The notes beneath the pieces are model-generated. The model searched no databases and was not told where the DNA came from. It saw nothing but the letters and a program-made list of their open reading frames with translations. DNA of 40,041 bases from Choristocarpus tenellus KU-1152 (Eukaryota > Phaeophyceae): positions 1 to 40,041 of the forward strand of contig CAXNAD020000033.1 of assembly GCA_964200185.2 (NCBI GenBank). Reading direction: 5' to 3'. Numbering within the stretch: the stretch's first letter is position 1; each line of letters starts with the position of its first letter. The translations under genes were made by a program, and so were the position numbers. Positions 36,381-40,041 of the stretch are shown in pieces.

Positions 36381-38269
36381 CCTGATTGGTGTGATGCGTA
36401 GCATCCGGGTGAAGAGGTAACTTCATGAGTCTTGGATCTTGGTGATGGTCGTGATGATTGTTCTCTAGGTGCTTGTGACTGGACGTATCTCTTTATTCCA
36501 TTTGTTTTGAAGTTGATTTATTGCATTTCTTCGTCCACTTAATTACATTCCCCCCCCCCCCTACACTTGCATTTGACTACGATTATGAAACCCGTCAGAC
36601 TAATACAAAGGTGCTAAAAAAAACATAATTACTTTGGCTGCACGAAGTCATTATACAAATATTTGGTTGCTGACAAACTTATTCCCCACTAAACGTAAAC
36701 CTGTGAGCATACTCCTTCTAATATGAGATGGAAACTTTTTGACAACTCAATCATGTGGCATACGCAAACCGTGATCTCATGTCATATTGTCACAGTCTAT
36801 CTTAGGGAAGAAAGTGAAGCAAAGAGGAGACCAACTCCCAAAATACTTGCACTAATCAAGGCTATCACTAGCCCGTGGACAATTCCTTCAATTGTAAATA
36901 ATTATGTTCTAGGGCCCAAAATATTAGTAGTGATTGATTAGTAGTCAGCATGAAAAACATATATCCTAAGTCATAAACCCAGCCCAATCATAACTCTTCC
37001 AAGAGGAGTGATTGATTCCCAGCCGAGAGGAGCAATACACCTACCAGAATATACTAGTGCATTTTACTGACAGGGCAATGCCTGGGATTATTTATCTCTT
37101 TCATTCATGGCAGCTACAATCAAGTGCAGTTGATAACGAAGTCTTGCTGTTTTTCATGTCTAGACATCTATTGTCCTGTGCCTGTGTTTCTTGATGATTC
37201 TAGTTATATATTCATACTGGACTACACCACACTTTTGTTCAGCTTCCTCTCTGTCAAGGGTAGACTCATGCTAAAACTCTTTGAGTTATCCTTACCTGAT
37301 CCACATCTGGGATGCATTATGTTAATGAATGGTAACATACAACATGGTCAAAGGAGGTGTTCTGTTTCTATTTGCGTGAATACATTGCGCACATGAAGTC
37401 AAATCCTATCCTTGGACTGGGCTTTTATAATTTATTGACTCAGGATTGCCACATTATCTGGATTGTACTTAATCCAATAAGAGCTTATCGTAAGGACACT
37501 TTGCTGCAGACTCAATACATGGTAATGGGCTTATCTGTGGTTCTAACCTTGAGACAGAGGACTTGAAGATTCTAAAACATGCCAGTACAAGCAGCCCTAT
37601 CTACATGTTTACATTGATCAATGATCTCAAGGCATCAGCATGCTTGGCAAATCACCCCTCTCACATCAACCTTGAGGTATTTCAGCAAGCTTCAGCTAAA
37701 TGAAGAAAGTGACGGCCCTTATTTCTGAGTCCTGTCACTCTGGTATAGATTTTGCAATTTCCACACCTGGATGTGTTGTTCAAGGGGCATGACTTTGCAG
37801 CTTTGATCACCAAGCTCAGCCTTCTTGCTGACTCCAATAACTCTTACAAGTCACAAGTTCATCCCCTTGTAGATTTGACAGTGTAAATGAATCAAATTAC
37901 GTGATGAACACCTCATTTTGTTTGAGTTTTGTTAAACCCTTCAAATGAGGATTTTTAACTCTAAAGCCATGTCTTACATAGTTGTGTCTAAATCTGTATA
38001 ATTTGTATCACACATAGTGCCATCTCATCTGAGGCGAGCTATACTCAACCAGTGAAGACCATGTCAAACAGATGTGGGCACAACCTCACTGGAAGATGTT
38101 AATGTTCAAAATTCATCTTACAGATATGCAGAATGCTTCCTCTCCACCCCTACCCCCTCATCAGACAATCTTGTCATTGGTAGTTCAGCTTTGAGGTACA
38201 CGTGAATGTTAGTGAAATGTACATGGAATTCTAATGTCCTTACCAAGATCAAAAACCAGGACCAAGAGG

Positions 38270-39418
38270 TCAATCTCTTTGACCCATTAGAGATTGAGAA
38301 ACTTGATCCGGAGGCTGAGGTGGCATTGAACTTGCCGGGGGTGGGGGCAACTTTTCACAGCAGCTTGATGATGTGCACAAAGAGTTCCCAGCTTCTGGTT
38401 GGAAGGTGGATGGGGAGGAGCTTTGGCTTGATAATTGAAGAGGCGTGGAAAAGAATTCATGTGATATTTTTGATGCATCAGCATTTGCTGACGTCTCCTC
38501 GTTCTGGAAGAAACATTCCTGCTCCTCAGTTGTGCTGTATTTTCTGCCAAGTTGGCCTTCTCCATGTCTCTGCAAGTGGGACAATAAGAAGATCGGCTAT
38601 GGTGAAGTGTTTTGAATGTAACTTGCTATCTTGTTCTATTTTCACGAAGTCTGTATAAGTCTGCATATAGACAAGGTTAAGGGAGCAGCGGGCAAAGCAG
38701 TAAGTCACTCCATTTACTGCTTAAAAATTCAACCTGAACACACCTTTTCAGAGTCCAACCCATCTCTTTGACATCTTAGCTCGAGACCTTGGCGCATCAT
38801 CTGCAAGTAGAAAGAAGGAAGTTACTTAGCAGTAGCACTCTACTGTAGTAGAGCAATGCGTACATCACTAGAAAAACTATAACATATGATACTTCACTTT
38901 GTAACACATACAGAATTTCCAGTTGAGAGATGTGTAGGTGTTGCTTGCCTGTTCAAAGGCCACATGCTGACGCTCCTCTGCAAGTCTCTTAGCCTCTCTG
39001 ATACACTTCATTTCTTCTCTCTCTGCCTCTAGGGCTTTATCAAGTCCACCCTCAGCGAGCCCCTTTGCCCAGGCCATACATCTTCTACGCTCACTCTCAA
39101 ACACAGGCCTGTATAACATCATTTTGGGGCCCACATATAATACATGGATTGGTCAGGATAGCAGGCACAATTGAAACTGTATGTACTATTCACATTGCAG
39201 ACAATATGGGCGAGGACAAAGATCGATACCCAAACGTTTTCTGACCTGTCATCGAGGTATTTTAGATGAAGACAGCGGCTCACAAGAGTTTTGCGATAGT
39301 GCTGGATTTTCTTGACCACAGGATTGCCTTGAAGGTACAGCACTCGTAGATCTGGAATAGCTGCAACAACTTCCAAAACTTCGGGATCATCGATTCGGTT
39401 GTGCTGAATATCAAGAGT
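38270..39418 (-). CDS. DNAAF1: DNAAF1/LRRC50 dynein assembly factor, C-terminal part (5' end outside window)
   Basis: Four exons on the minus strand: 39418-39246, 39108-38949, 38800-38744 and 38569-38270, giving 229 residues. The first exon holds the last leucine-rich repeat (TLDIQHNRIDDPEVL, then LRVLYLQGNPVVKKI) and the LRR cap (YRKTLVSRCLHLKYLDDR). Across the splice this continues with RPVFESERRRCMAWAKGL, matching the family's YLDDRPVF...AWA block, then a charged helical stretch (LEAEREEMKCIREAKRLAEE). This protein acts in the cytoplasm to preassemble axonemal dynein arms, so its presence implies motile cilia. The donor after the second exon is CAG|gcaagc, apparently GC-AG. The third and fourth exons have no recognisable domain; they are assigned by splice phase only. 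The fourth is Ser/Pro-rich, and its TGA stop at 38270 may be the true end or a read-through past a missed donor. Upstream LRR exons were not found before the window edge. Confidence 0.88.
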
Positions 39419-40041
39419 CTAGAGAAATGGGAAATCGGTGGCTCTTGGGTCAAGGCTCTTGTACCATTTGGACCATTTTGATCCTGTTGGTACCACTTGG
39501 AAAGCGAATCGACATATAATGAGATAACCCCAAAGTTTTGGCATCTTTTCCAGATAAAAAACAAACTGTGCAATAGGATTAAGACCCATTCCTATTGACT
39601 CTAAATTATATACTGTGGCCATCATCATCACGATCACATCTCACATGCTTCCAAACAAATCAAAAACACCAAAAAGAAGGTTGAAGTAAAAAAGGAGAGA
39701 AACTACTTGCCAACATTCTGACATGGACTCCTATGACAATATTTTCTTCTAATCTAAACATCTCGTTAACACAACATGAGAAAGAGAAAGCTGGAAATCA
39801 GAAAACAAAAATGAGTAACCTACAGCATTCCTATTTTTCAATTTTCTCAGGCCATTGTGGCTCAAAGTGTCTGGGGGGGGGGGTGGCGGCTGTCCTTTTG
39901 GGACCAATTTTCTCCATGTCGTGATTTTTGAGCGATTTGGTTGCATACATCAGATGGATAATGTAAGTGCACTTTTCCTGGTTATGGTCCAAATGGACAC
40001 CATGGTGTAGACTCCGTCCCCCCCCCCCCCCCTCACAGACG
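39419..40041 (-). other. Probable DNAAF1 intron running off the window
   Basis: The exon ending at 39418 begins with an acceptor (tttctctag), so this sequence should be intron. I looked for the preceding leucine-rich repeats on the minus strand and saw none. It contains a MITE-like copy at the right edge. Confidence 0.6.
39859..40041. mobile_element. MITE-like element, short family, copy 3 (cut by window edge)
   Basis: Starts ggctcaaagtgtctgg and matches the other two short copies through gatttggtt, cagatggataatgtaagtgcac and gacaccatggtgtagac. Long G and C runs near the two ends differ in length from the other copies. The right inverted end is lost at the window edge. Confidence 0.85.

Larger units (their letters stand above)
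31693..38269. other. Intergenic region rich in decayed repeats
   Basis: No gene is supported. It contains diverged inverted repeat arms (about 31735-32205 and 34128-34535), three MITE-like copies between them, a TTTATG run near 36350-36380 and a C run near 36550. Several 50-150 codon open stretches (for example 35531-35773 and 37357-37566, plus strand) read as somewhat protein-like but have no motif I recognise and no splice-supported extension. Confidence 0.5.

Noticed and set aside
38206-38658. 150-codon plus-strand open frame
   Set aside because: It is antisense to the exon assigned to DNAAF1 and has no recognised motif.
1-40041. CRISPR array, operon or prophage
   Set aside because: All confirmed genes have spliceosomal introns and eukaryote-specific functions. 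No regularly spaced direct repeats with unique spacers were seen.

Overview
This is nuclear DNA from a eukaryote. Four protein genes can be reconstructed, all split by spliceosomal introns (30 introns across the visible exons), and they sit among long AT-leaning non-coding stretches with decayed transposons, MITE-like repeats and microsatellites. There is no bacterial operon structure and no CRISPR array. The organism is probably a flagellate-forming alga or protist (stramenopile-like or green-lineage) rather than an animal. It carries a ciliary dynein-assembly factor, and it has a PDI with a thioredoxin domain inserted in an Erv41/Erv46 scaffold, a fusion known from plants, algae and protists. 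It also has a mariner-like transposase of the type common in plants and oomycetes. This assignment is inference, and I cannot name a species.

Layout. 1-8919: no gene I can support; microsatellites, short tandem repeats and a few suspicious open stretches. 8920-10066 (minus): a 255-residue protein with two C2H2 zinc fingers of the U1/JAZ type, three exons. 10391-24415 (plus): cytosolic-type aminopeptidase P (XPNPEP1 family), 15 exons over 14 kb, with a decayed mariner-like element in its 5-kb intron and a possible organelle-targeting first exon. 24464-31170 (minus): class-C protein disulfide isomerase (PDIL5-3/5-4-like), 12 exons. 31171-38269: intergenic, with a degenerate tRNA-like sequence, a pair of diverged inverted repeat arms and three MITE-like copies between them. 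38270-39418 (minus, 5' end outside the window): C-terminal part of DNAAF1/LRRC50. The window ends inside another MITE-like copy.

The genes do not form a pathway. The zinc-finger and aminopeptidase genes are head-to-head across about 320 bp. The aminopeptidase and PDI genes are tail-to-tail with only 48 bp between stop codons. All four reading frames were assembled by hand from splice sites. Frame closes across every junction, and the aminopeptidase reconstruction (625 residues from the internal ATG, 671 with the upstream exons) places all metal ligands where the family expects them. Introns are strongly biased to phase 0 and to GTG donors, and two look like GC-AG introns.
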